A stretch of DNA of 64,000 nt from Microbotryomycetes sp. JL201 (taxonomy: Eukaryota; Basidiomycota; Microbotryomycetes). Positions 34,301 to 44,409 of the stretch are shown in pieces. Made by a program: the position numbers and the translations under genes. The stretch lies in assembly GCA_033819885.1 (NCBI GenBank), contig JAQYUZ010000010.1, positions 186,001 to 250,000 of the forward strand. The letters run 5' to 3'. The stretch's first letter is position 1; each line of letters starts with the position of its first letter. Under the pieces are notes generated by a model, which was not told the DNA's origin, ran no database searches, and saw nothing but the letters and a program-made list of their open reading frames with translations.

Positions 34301-35237
34301 TGGGATTTGCTCGCTTCGAGGTCGATTTGGGCTTTTGGACCGGACGAGCAAGGGCCGAACATGCTTTTGGACGACACTCTGCCGTCGGACGTACGTGGAC
34401 GCGTGCTTGACAGACGGACTTGTGCGTGCTGACCGTTCATGTGTTTGAGCAGGTGGACAAGAAACTGTTGTATTCTGTCAAAGAATCCATCAAGCAAGGC
34501 TTCCAGTGGGGCTGCCGAGAAGGACCTTTGTGCGATGAGCGTGAGTTCATTCTTTGGCAACTACCAGCTTTGTGCTCGAAGGTTTTGACGCTCCTGACCT
34601 TATGATAGCCATACGCAACGTCAAGTTCAGACTGCTGGGCGCAGATTTGGCAGCAGAGCCAATCTATCGTGGCGGCGGTCAAATTATCCCTTCTGCTCGA
34701 CGAGTTTGCTACTCTTCTTTCTTGATGGCGACACCGCGGCTACAAGAGGTCAGTCGCTTGTCAATTGATGATAGGGGCGTGACATTAACGCTCGTACAAA
34801 TTCGACAGCCCGTGTACTTCGTCGAAATCCAAGCGCCTCAAGATTGCGTACCGGCAATCTATGAAGTTTTGGCTCGCCGTCGAGGACACGTCACGAAAGA
34901 CATTCCCAAACCAGGCTCACCTCTCTACACCGTTCACGCCTACATTCCAGTTGTCGATTCTAACGGTTTCGAAACAGATTTGAGAACACACACTCTCGGT
35001 CAAGCGTTTTGTTTACAATCGTTTGATCATTGGTCAATTTGTCCTGGTGATCCTTTGGACAAGACGATCGTTTTGAGACCTTTGGAACCTGCACCGCCTC
35101 AAGCTTTGGCTAGAGATTTCGTTTTAAAGACGAGGAGAAGAAAAGGTTTGCCAGACAGTCCTTCAATTACTAAATACTTGGAGTCGGACGTTGTCGTTGC
35201 TTTGGCTGCTTCGGGCAGTCTCGATTTGTTGGGTTGA
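31375..35237 (+). CDS. SNU114: U5 snRNP GTPase Snu114/EFTUD2
   Basis: EF-2-like GTPase of the U5 snRNP that controls spliceosome activation with Prp8 and Brr2. Exons: 31375-31576, 31857-32058, 32117-32255, 32310-32578, 32649-32756, 32815-33286, 33344-33606, 33671-34111, 34177-34390, 34453-34540, 34609-34748 and 34809-35237, giving 988 residues. An acidic N-terminal domain typical of Snu114 precedes the G domain. G motifs: GHLHHGKTS (G1, the Snu114 form), DTPGHVNF (G3), NKVD (G4). EF-G domains III-V follow, with [19 protein letters not shown] and [25 protein letters not shown]. The C-terminus ([11 protein letters not shown]) matches the family. The intron at 34749-34808 is 60 nt and stop-free in frame. 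The first intron is 280 nt, long for this window. Confidence 0.97.
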
Positions 35238-35386
35238 ATAGGTCGTGAAACGGGGTGACCAGAAGGAGAAAAGTCAAAGAGTTGTAGTAGAAGAAACTGT
35301 GCGTGTAACGAAGAGAGAATGGAGAAACACTACATGATGGTGTTGCCTTTGCTTCTGTGAGATTGCAACAGACATGGAAGCGGCTT

Positions 35387-37759
35387 TTACTTTGAGCTAC
35401 CAGCTTTGATCATGTTCAAAGCCGAACCATACTTGAGCCATTGAACTTGATCTGCACTCAAAGCGTGCTCGGTTTCAATCTCTTTGACCGTTCCGTCAGG
35501 TTTCTCGACGACGACTTTGATTTGACTGTTCAAGTTGCCGTCCCTCAACAACGAGTTGAACCCTTTCGTTGAAACCTTGTCGCCAGCGTCAATGAGAGAG
35601 TAATCGGTTTCGTTTTTAAACGTCAAGGGCAACACGCCTTGTTTTGTCAAATTTGTACGATGAATACGGGCAAATGATCGACTGCGTGACGAAAGTCGTA
35701 CGCGCTCAGCACAAGGACGGTATCGGAATAGATCAATGGAATTGACGGTCAACTCACGCGAGGATTACTTTGCAGTTGAGGAAACGAGGTTGCAAACTGG
35801 CGTGTTCGCGAGCTGAGCCTTCACCATAGTTGTGCTGCAAGCAGAGACCGTCCGCACACGAATGATGACCCTTGTCAGCTTTGCCCTGCAGAAAATCGAT
35901 TCGTCTTCCTGATCGAAAGAGAATCAAAACTCACGTCTGCGACAATCATCCAAGGTTGCTGTCTGGCCTTGTACCGCTTGGCCACTTCGGGGATCGTTCC
36001 TTCTGAGCCGTCCTCGCAGTCAAAGGCAGAGTTGACTTTGCCGTTTTGATCGTTCGTGGCTCCGATCAAGGTGTTTTCACTGCACAGAGGCGCGAGAGTG
36101 AGAGAGAGAGAGGACCACGTCAGGACCCATGATGTGTACTGTACACGAATCTGCAAAGAGACTCACCTCAAGTTTGACAAGTGACCCTTGTATTTGAGCC
36201 AAGCTCCGGCAGCTGAGATTTCATCCGTCGTACACTTGCCCCTGATCCTCAACAAACATCGCAAATCCTGGAATTCGAGCGGTTGACTCGGGTCTTGAAA
36301 TTGTTCAGGAGTAAAATGGGGGTCAAATGGATCGAGTTTTTCTAACCGAGTCGACGTTGAAGAGATGGCCAAGACTGTGTCGGGTTGAGGTTTCGGCAGA
36401 GGTGTAGGTAGGTACGAAGTGTTGCCTGCCGTGAAACCAGAAGCGGGCAAATTGTCACCTTTCGGCGGGTCAAACTTGAACGGTGTGCCGTCTGCGGCCG
36501 TCAGCGAGTCCGTCATTGGGTTGAAGCTGAGCTTGCCAGAGAACGCCATGGCTGTGACAATGTCGGGCGAAGCCAAAAAGTTCATCGTTTGCCTGTTGCC
36601 GTCGTTGCGCGCCTTGAAGTTGCGGTTGAAGGACGTCAAGATGGCTAGGGGCGCGGTTTCAAAGGGAATGTCAGCGCATGCGGCCACGTCACGGACGTAG
36701 GCGGAAGCGCGCACCGTTCTCTTCGCCCTGGCACTCTTTGCGATCCCATTGACCAATGCACGGCCCGCATGCATTCGCCAAGACTGTTCCGCCCACAGCT
36801 TCGAGGTCTGCCTTGAGGCCGTCCCTCTCGATCGTCGCATTGATCAATTCCGAGCCTGGCGTGACCATGAATGGCGTCGCCGCTTTGAGTCCTTTGGCCT
36901 TTGCTTGTCTCGCGATCGAAGCGACGCGACTCATATCCTCGTAACTCGAGTTTGTACAACTTCCGATCAAGCTCGCCGAAATCTCGTCTTTCCAACCCTT
37001 TTCGTGAACGAGTTGACCAAATTTGCTCAACGGAGTGGACAAGTCTGGCGTGAACGGGCCATTGAGTTTGGGTTCGAGTGTTGACAAGTCGATCGTGATG
37101 CGTTGATCATACTCGACGCCGGCATCGGGCGCCAGGAAGCCAGCGGCCTGAGCCTTGTCGGCTGCGTCTGCCACAGGGCCCCTGTTCGTTGCATGCAGGT
37201 ACGATCGCATGTTTGCCGTATAAGGGAATGTCGACGTCGTTGCGCCCATTTCTGCGCCCATCTGCAGATCGTCATGAAAAAGATTGTCAGAAAGCAGCGC
37301 ATATCAACAAGAATTGCTAAGTTACGTTTGCAATAGTGGCCCTTGAATGAAAGCAACATCATCAGTATTGAGAAACTCGACGTTGCAAGATCGCTCACAA
37401 GCCTGTGGCGGACTGCGACTCGACGCCCTCTCCAAAGTACTCGATGATGTGGCCCGTTCCACCTCTGACGGTCAGCCGACCGACGACTTCGAGCACGACG
37501 TCTTTTGCCGAGAGCCATCCGTTGAGCTTGCCCTTGAGCTCGACGCCGATGAGTTTCGGTGCTTTGAGTTCCCAAGGCGTGTGAGTCATTGCGTCTACTG
37601 CGTCTGCACCTCCGACTCCGATCGCGATACTGCCGAGTCCACCTGCGTTTGGCGTGTGCGAGTCTGTTCCGAGCATGAGCAGACCTGGCGCAGAATAGTC
37701 TGAGGAGAGAAGGTGTGGCCGGGGGGGGGGGGGGGGGGGGGGGGTTTTTTTTTTAAAAA

Positions 37760-37811
<52 letters not shown>

Positions 37812-37838
37812 AAAAAAAAAAAAAAAAGTGTGTCAGCC

Positions 37839-37909
<71 letters not shown>

Positions 37910-38650
37910 ACAAAACTCGCGACAAGCTTGTGCCAAAAGGAAGGAAAGACCTACTCTCGAGCACGATCTGGTGAATGATGCCACTTCCCGGTCCCCAAAA
38001 CTCGATACCGTACTTTTTGGCGGCAGACTCCAAAAAGTCAAAGACTTCTTTGTTGGAAACGATGGCGCGCTGCGAGAGTCGGCAAGGCGGAGACAAGGTG
38101 AGTTTGCAGTAGCAGAGTGCAGCCGTTCTGCGACGTTGAGCTGGCCCTGCTTACTTTCAAGTCTGCCTCTGCTCCGGCGTAAGCGCTGATCAAATGATCG
38201 CAATGGATTGATGTGGGTACGGCCGTCGTCGGAATGTCGCAAGTTGAGAATTGGAGCAAGGCCATTTGTGCGGATGCGTCTGGAGAATCGAAACAGAGTC
38301 AGATCCGAGCTGTCTCGGTGTCTGACAAAGCAGTGGTCGGCGAGTGTGCGCTGACCTTGCATCGCTACGCGGTCGGGCCTGAGCTTCAAGTACTTTTCGC
38401 CTCTGATCGGGTCACCACCTGCCAAGCCGTCTTCGACATTGTCCAAGTGGCTGTATACAATCTTTTCTGCCAAGCTGAGCGGGCGTTTGACCATGTTGCG
38501 CACGAGTTGAAGCTGCTTGAGCAAGTGGTCGTACGGCGGCGTGATGGACGGGTAATCCTTAGCTGGCACGCTAGCGTGTGTCGCCAACGATCGCCGCATT
38601 GTACACTCTAAGCGTGCACGCGCCATTCGACGCGCCGCCATCGCCGACAT
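35387..38650 (-). CDS. aconitate hydratase, mitochondrial type
   Basis: Interconverts citrate and isocitrate; a 4Fe-4S enzyme of the mitochondrial matrix. Minus-strand exons: 38650-38356, 38278-38155, 38069-37955, 37699-37399, 37341-37326, 37261-36715, 36644-36167, 36079-35935, 35834-35756 and 35680-35387, giving 797 residues. The N-terminus is Arg/Ala-rich ([10 protein letters not shown]), fitting a presequence. Motifs: [23 protein letters not shown], the [13 protein letters not shown] loop, cluster Cys in [10 protein letters not shown] and [11 protein letters not shown], then [11 protein letters not shown] and SFARIH. Exon 5 is a 16-nt micro-exon. The third intron (37954-37700) contains a large homopolymer block. 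Fungi have Aco1 and Aco2 paralogues, and I cannot separate them here. Confidence 0.95.
37721..37909. repeat. homopolymer block within an aconitase intron
   Basis: On the plus strand the block reads G24, T10, A10, TTAT, A36, T4, A19, a short unique stretch with GTGTGTCAGCC, then C68. The G and C runs are inversely complementary, so the whole block could fold as a hairpin. It sits wholly inside the intron between residues LEN and YSAPG, and its flanks still carry a good donor and acceptor. It may be a genuine low-complexity insertion or, quite likely, a sequencing or gap-closure artefact. Open frames through it (poly-Gly, poly-Pro) are spurious. Confidence 0.7.
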
Positions 38651-38753
38651 GGTGTCTGGGACCGGCCAAAATCCACCTTGCCGCCAACTTTCGAGTCAAC
38701 CGCGGCCAATCACGCGATAGTCAAAATGTACAGGCGCATCAAACAGTTTGCTG

Positions 38754-38774
38754 AACAACAACAACAACAACAAC
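38754..38774 (+). repeat. (ACA)n microsatellite
   Basis: About seven ACA units lie between the divergent aconitase 5' end and the 3' end of the NFKBIL1-like gene. Confidence 0.8.
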
Positions 38775-38817
38775 ATGAATTTCTCGAAATCTATTCTATT
38801 CTTTGTGCGCCTGCTAT

Positions 38818-39912
38818 CTATCGGCCACGCATCAGGTCATTGAGCACTTGCGACACGCGCAGTCCGAGTTCTGTGACCCGGTCCCTCACGTCTTGCTTGT
38901 CCTCTGGCACGCGCTCGACCAGTCGACTGAACCGGTCGGGGTGGTACATCAAGACGGCCTGACGCAGGACCTGTTTGCGCTTGTCCTTGTCGCCCTCGTA
39001 CGGCTCGAGCAGGAACCTGGCAACGGCGGAGGAAGTAATGTCGTCCACCGTCGGCCACGACAAGGGCGGCAACGGCATCGGAGGAAACACGGGCCATGCA
39101 AAGTCAGTGTACCTCAGAGGGTATGCTGGCGATGATGACGATGAGGACGAGTCGGCGGGAGCTTGTTGAGTTGTCGGCGGTGGCGCTAGGGGCGTCGGCT
39201 TTGTCGTCGTCGCTGCAGCCGTGGCTGGCACAAGCTTGCGCCACTGGTCTTGGTAGCGCTGGCGGTAATGTTTGTCTTGTTCTTGCGTCTTGCGCTTTGC
39301 CTTTTCTTCTAGCCTGCGCATGCGTTCTTGTTCCTTTTTGCGCCTGCGCTCGTCCTCGATGCGGTCCTTTTCCAATTTGCGTTGCCGCTCGCGCTCGATT
39401 GCTTCTTGACGCTCAATCTCGTCCTTGTTCTTGATCCTCCACATACCGGCACGCATGTACTCTGCGTACTCTTCGTCGTCCATGGCCGTGAGGGGATCTG
39501 CGCCCGCCGATCCCAAGCCCATGGCTCTGCCTGCTGCTGATCCGTAGCTGAACGAGGTTGCATACTTTTGTTGTTGCTGCTGCGTCGAGTACATCAAGTC
39601 TTCGTAAAAGCCCACGCCCTCGTCCTCCAAGTGAGCGTGCAGCAACGAGTCATTGAACGACGCCTTGACCTCGTCCTCGTCCTTGTCGCGCTTGCGAGCC
39701 TGATCCGGGGGCACGCTCGACTCGTCAAACCCCCAGTCCGTGTCTGCGGCAGGCTCTCGGGCGTATGAAGGGGGTTTGCGCGGCGGAGTGATTGACTCGT
39801 CTGACCTGTGGCCGCGTCCATGTCGTGCTTTCCGACGCTGTGCGGACCGTTGAGCTTGCCGAACCGCCTCGTCGACTCCGGACGGCGTGTCCTTCATCCG
39901 GAGCCGAGGCAT
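38818..39912 (-). CDS. NFKBIL1-like protein (J-domain-related C-terminus)
   Basis: Single-exon gene of 364 residues from the ATG at 39912; the open frame extends to 40038 but would overlap the divergent synthetase start. The N-terminal part is charged and low-complexity. A strongly charged coiled-coil segment follows (roughly residues 160-230: EIERQEAIERERQRKLEKDR, then EQERMRRLEEKAKRK). The C-terminal domain reads YTDFAWPVFP, LLEPYEGDKDKRKQVLRQAV, MYHPDRF, then VTELGLRVSQVLNDL. The HPD within a helix pair is J-domain-like, and the overall order is that of NFKBIL1 homologues found across eukaryotes. Metazoan members are linked to mRNA processing; the role in fungi is not established. Confidence 0.7.
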   Translation of the reverse strand: MPRLRMKDTPSGVDEAVRQAQRSAQRRKARHGRGHRSDESITPPRKPPSYAREPAADTDWGFDESSVPPDQARKRDKDEDEVKASFNDSLLHAHLEDEGVGFYEDLMYSTQQQQQKYATSFSYGSAAGRAMGLGSAGADPLTAMDDEEYAEYMRAGMWRIKNKDEIERQEAIERERQRKLEKDRIEDERRRKKEQERMRRLEEKAKRKTQEQDKHYRQRYQDQWRKLVPATAAATTTKPTPLAPPPTTQQAPADSSSSSSSPAYPLRYTDFAWPVFPPMPLPPLSWPTVDDITSSAVARFLLEPYEGDKDKRKQVLRQAVLMYHPDRFSRLVERVPEDKQDVRDRVTELGLRVSQVLNDLMRGR

Positions 39913-39949
39913 GGGAGTGCGCGCGACGTCATAAAGTTGAAAGTGTATG

Positions 39950-39968
39950 TGTGCGCGCGCGCGCGCGG
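39950..39968. repeat. alternating GC dinucleotide tract in a bidirectional promoter
   Basis: GTGCGCGCGCGCGCGCG lies in the 91-bp gap between the divergent start codons of the NFKBIL1-like gene (39912) and mitochondrial GluRS (40004). Alternating purine-pyrimidine DNA of this kind favours Z-DNA. Confidence 0.7.
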
Positions 39969-40003
39969 GTTTGTTCAAAAGCCACAACGTTACAACATTG
40001 GCG

Positions 40004-42436
40004 ATGCGCCAAAGGCCGGCACTCGTCGCCTTGTTCAAGCACTTGCCGCAGCCGTTGATCGACCTGACATGGTCTCATGCGTGCACGCTGCCCAGCTCTG
40101 CGCCGCTCGTACGCCGGCTGCACTCGACGACGACGACGGGCCGCACTCGGCTCAACTCGCCGCCAAAACTCAGATTCGCACCCAGTCCGACGGGCTACTT
40201 GCACCTCGGTGGGCTGCGAACAGCACTGTTCAACCACTTGCTCGCCCGGAAAATGGGCGGCAGCTGGTTGCTCAGAATAGAAGACACGGACCAAGTCAGT
40301 TCAACCGTTCACGCAATTGGCTCTGTCACCAATACCATCCTGCTGCAGACCCGTTTCGTCAAAGGAGCAACAGAGAGCCTAACTCGCACCCTCAAATGGG
40401 CAAAGCTAGACTATGACGAAGGTGAAGCGTCCTTGGCTCGTGGCAAGTGGCGAACCTGACACCACTTGTTCTCCCGCTTGGCAACGCAGGACCGGACAAG
40501 GACAAAGGAAACGGACCGTATCATCAATCTCAGCGCAAACACGTCTATGACGCCCACTTGCAGCCGTTGATCGACGTGAGTACAGAGACGCGATCTGCCA
40601 TACAAAGGTCTGACGGCATACGTGCTTAACAAAACAGTCTGGCAAGGCGTATCATTGCTTCTGTACTCCACAAAGATTGGCAGACGCGCGCAAAATGATA
40701 CAAAAGAGAGGATCAAACGCGACATATGACCGCAAATGTCTCGGCTTGTCGTCGGAGCAGGTCAGGGACAAGCTCGCAAACGGCGAACAGAGCGTCATTA
40801 GATTCAAGGTGCGCGCGTACTTAGCAATGTCGAAACTCTGACTGCTGCCGACTGAACCACTTGTCGCGCATCAGAGCTCGTCCGAACCGTTCACACAGAA
40901 CGACCTCGTATACGACTCGATTCATTACGACACTTTGCCTCTCGAAGACTTCGTATTGCGCAAATCAGACGGATTGCCAACGTACCACTTTGCCAACGTC
41001 GTTGACGACCACACAATGGGCGTCACGCACGTCTTGCGTGGCGAGGTGACTTTTGCGCCGAGGCTATTGCCACTGGCCCATTCGAGGCTGACCTAGCTGT
41101 TTGTTGGGTTCCTTAGGAATGGCTGCCCTCGACGCCAAAGCACATTGCGCTGTACAACGCTCTTGGGCTTGATCCGCCTACGTTTGGCCACCTGCCCTTA
41201 CTGATCAACCCGGACGGCAGCAAGCTGAGCAAACGAGCTGGCGACGTGCGCGTCCAAGATTATATCGTAAGAATCCAGCCTGGCTATGCCGGAAGTTGGC
41301 ATGCTTGTTTGCACCATCTAACACGCCTTGCGTATCAGGACCGCGGATATGAGCCTGAAGCTTTGTTGAACTTTGTGGCGTTGCTCGGCTGGAGTCCGCA
41401 AGCCACAACTTCTCAGCAACATCATTCGTCGGACGAGAGCGACTTTTTGACTCTTGATCAATTGATACAACAAGCGAGTCCGCGATACAAAAATTGATTT
41501 ACCGTCTAGCTAACCTGTATGTCCTTGGTACGGTACTCGACGGCCAGTTTTCTCTCGAGGCCGTCAACAAAAACAGGGCAACAATGTCGATCGCAAAACT
41601 CGACAACCTTAATCGAGCTCATGTCAGACGCAAGGTTGTTTCTGGTTCTGAGCAAGAACGAACAGACTTGATTGACCGAACGAGAATCGTCGTAGAGGCA
41701 GCGTTTCCACAAGTGTCAGTTGTCACGACAAAAACGCGTATGGCTGTTCGGGCGCGACTCTGATCCATGCCTTTTTTGGTATCCAACAGCGCAAAGGTGT
41801 CTGATCATTTTCTTTTGACCGTGCTGTGGTCACTCAAGGTGAGTTGTGCTTGACTGATGCGCGTTTGGACTCGCTTGAACTGATTCTGATCATCCAGGAC
41901 CGATTGCACACGATCAAGGGTATCCCTCTTCTGGGACCATACTTTTTCCAGCGACCTGACTTGGACACCAATGTTGCCAATCAAATTGCAAAAGGCGTTT
42001 CGACAGCAACTTATGGTTCGTCACCGTCACTCACCCCGGCCTTGATCAGGCGGCGTCCTTGTTCTGACCTATCTTTGCTCGCTTAAACTGATCCAACAGT
42101 CGAAGCCGTCAAAAAATCTCTTGTTATCGTCAACGACTTGCCATCCGCGGCCTTCGATCTCGATGGCGAGTACAAACTGATTGCAGACGCCTTGCACAAA
42201 CTCGTGTCTGAGGGCTTCGGGGGCGAGACAAAGTCTGTCATGACTCCATTACGTCATGCCTTGACGGGACAAAAGGTGAGGTCTCTTGATGGCTCTCACG
42301 TGGCCCATGATTGAATTGCGCTAACTGGCCGCGCGTGGTGCAGGTTGGCGCGGCGGTGGCGGCGACGATTGGCGTGCTCGGCAAGGACGAGAGTATATCG
42401 AGGATGAAGCTCGCGTTAAATAGGGTTTCAGAGTAG
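40004..42436 (+). CDS. MSE1: mitochondrial glutamyl-tRNA synthetase
   Basis: Class I aminoacyl-tRNA synthetase that charges tRNA-Glu in mitochondria. It is spread over about ten exons; the stop is TAG at 42434-42436. The N-terminus ([18 protein letters not shown], then [10 protein letters not shown]) is a typical matrix-targeting presequence. The HIGH-region motif is [20 protein letters not shown], followed by LRIEDTDQ. Further signatures are [35 protein letters not shown], and the KMSKS-equivalent SKLSKRAGD. The anticodon-binding domain follows ([16 protein letters not shown]), and the C-terminus ends [20 protein letters not shown]. This is the bacterial-type non-discriminating architecture of eukaryotic mitochondrial GluRS (EARS2/Mse1). 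Confidence 0.93.
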
Positions 42437-42872
42437 ACTGGGACTGTGCTTCTGTTGCCATGCCGAATCTGATCCTTTGACTCTGTTCGCGCACACGTCT
42501 TTTTGTCTTGTCCGCGAACGTTTGGGCCTCAAAGGTGAGCACGATTGTCGACACGGACGCGCGTGCGCGCGCGCGTACGACTTTCTGTCCAGCAAGACGA
42601 GAACCTTGAAGTCATCCTTGTTCTCGAGGCGCAGGGTGCGCATGCACCGCTGCTGCTGCAGACAGACAACCGTTGTTTTTGGTGTGCCAGACTCGCCAGG
42701 CGCGCGCGAGAGCCGTACAGAGCATCGAGCGAGCGAGCGGCGAGCTGTAGAGAAACCCCGACTGGACAGCCTACGCGTGCGCGCGCGTGTGCATACGCAG
42801 TTTTTCGTCTGCGGCGATCGCGTCTCGACTGACGCGCTCCGTCGCTCTCTTGCATGTCAACGCAGCGTTCCA
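42437..42872. promoter_or_regulatory. CHS7 upstream region with alternating CG tracts
   Basis: No gene is supported. Two alternating purine-pyrimidine stretches rich in CG occur, near 42558-42580 and near 42772-42793. Open frames on both strands are Arg-rich and look like chance products of these tracts. Confidence 0.4.
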
Positions 42873-44116
42873 ATGGCGACGATCGAAACATCGTTGCAGT
42901 TCGGATCGTACGACTGGATATGTAGTCAGGCCGCGCTCGTCGTCTGCCCGCTCGTCGGCTCGAGCAACTCTGGCGGGTTTGGTGTCGCGCCAGTGTGCTA
43001 CGCCCGCAATGTCGAGCTTGGATCGACCTTGATCTTTCAACCAGGTCAGTTGTCACACTCTCCGCCCTCCGCGCGACCTGCGAACGCGTCCTGACACACG
43101 CACGCACGTTCCGCCCTCCGGTCGGATCTTTGCTATCACACAGCAACCGCGTTTCTGCACATTTGTGCGCTCATCATGGTCACCATCATGATCTTGCACA
43201 TCAGGTCAAAATACACGGCAGTTGGCAGAAAAGAAATCGTCTTGTTCTTTTACCTGTACTTTGTGCTCGAGCTCGTCTCGATCTTTTTAGACTCGGCCAT
43301 CATTCCTACAAACTCAAGCGTATACCCGGTCAGTCTGAACGCTGTCGTTTCGACCACCTCTTCTTGCCTTGGATCGTGGACAGACCGAGCTGACATTTGT
43401 TGCCGCTCGATCAGTGGTTCGCGGCCGTGCACCTTGGTTTGATCTGTGCCACATGCTGGTGCCTGCTCGTCAATGGCTTTGTCGGGTTCCAATTTGCAGA
43501 AGACGGCACGCCAATGTCACTGTGGTCGCTCCGCATCTCGTCACTCGTCATCGGCCTCGTCACTGGCTTTTTCGCCATTGCAACGTTCAAGAACGTTGCC
43601 GGGTTCAAGTCGACTAAACCGACAGCTCTATGGATCGTCGAGTTCATCTTTACATTGGCCTGCATCGTCATCTACATCATTCTTCAACTGATCCTCGTCA
43701 TCAGGACGCTCGACGACAGGTGGCCGATCGGTGACATTCTGTTTGGCACAGCATTCTTTGTCATCGGTCAAGTCATCTTGTACGGCTTTTCAGTGACGAT
43801 CTGCGACGCTGTTCACCATTACATTGATGGCATCTTTTTCGCAACGTTGTGCACCTTGTTTGCCGTCATGATGGTTTACAAGTATTGGGATTCAATCACG
43901 AAAGAGGATCTCGAATTTTCTGTCGGTTCAAAACAAGCCGTGTGGGAAGTCAAGGACAGCGTATTGTTGAGAGGCGAGGATGACGATGGGATTGGTGCTG
44001 TCGGTGGTGGATATGGATCTTATGGCGCGCCTCTGACACATCAACAGTTTCAACATCAACAGCAACAAGGATACCCGCCCGTGCCGCCCGTACCTTCAAA
44101 GTACAATGCGTACTAA
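42873..44116 (+). CDS. CHS7: chitin synthase export chaperone
   Basis: ER membrane chaperone needed for exit of class IV chitin synthase (Chs3) from the ER. Exons 42873-43044, 43144-43328 and 43415-44116 give 352 residues. It begins with the family's luminal start ([20 protein letters not shown], then [18 protein letters not shown]). The first TM is [16 protein letters not shown], followed by the near-invariant [20 protein letters not shown] and, later, [21 protein letters not shown]. Seven TM segments can be traced, then a cytosolic tail rich in Gln, Gly and Pro ending PSKYNAY. Upstream CG tracts may belong to its promoter. Confidence 0.97.
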
Positions 44117-44225
44117 GGTTCAAGGGAAGCAAAGCAGACACTGGACAAAAAAAAATTACTTGTAAACTTTGTAATGCTCGCTCACGTTCTACCTCGAACC
44201 GAGCTCGTGAGGCTCTTTTTCGTTT

Positions 44226-44251
44226 CTTCTTCTTCTTCTTCTTCTTCTTTT
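44226..44251 (+). repeat. (TTC)n microsatellite
   Basis: About seven TTC units followed by a T run lie between the convergent 3' ends of CHS7 and the SWI3-type gene. Confidence 0.7.
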
Positions 44252-44409
44252 TTGGTTGTAATAAAGCTGCACACTCTTTCCTTTCATTAATCAATACTGT
44301 ACAAGCAAAAAAAAACCGAACCAAAACAAGCAAGCGACGAGCGACGAAAACATCACTACGAGATCTTTCCTCCTCTCCGTCAAAACAGACAAGGGACAAT
44401 GAAAACAGG

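Noticed and set aside
37830-38189. Poly-Pro and poly-Gly frames across the homopolymer block
   Set aside because: They are produced by the C68 and G24 runs inside an aconitase intron.
42529-43146. 205-codon minus-strand frame near CHS7
   Set aside because: It is Arg/Ser-rich, overlaps the CHS7 first exon, and is driven by CG tracts.
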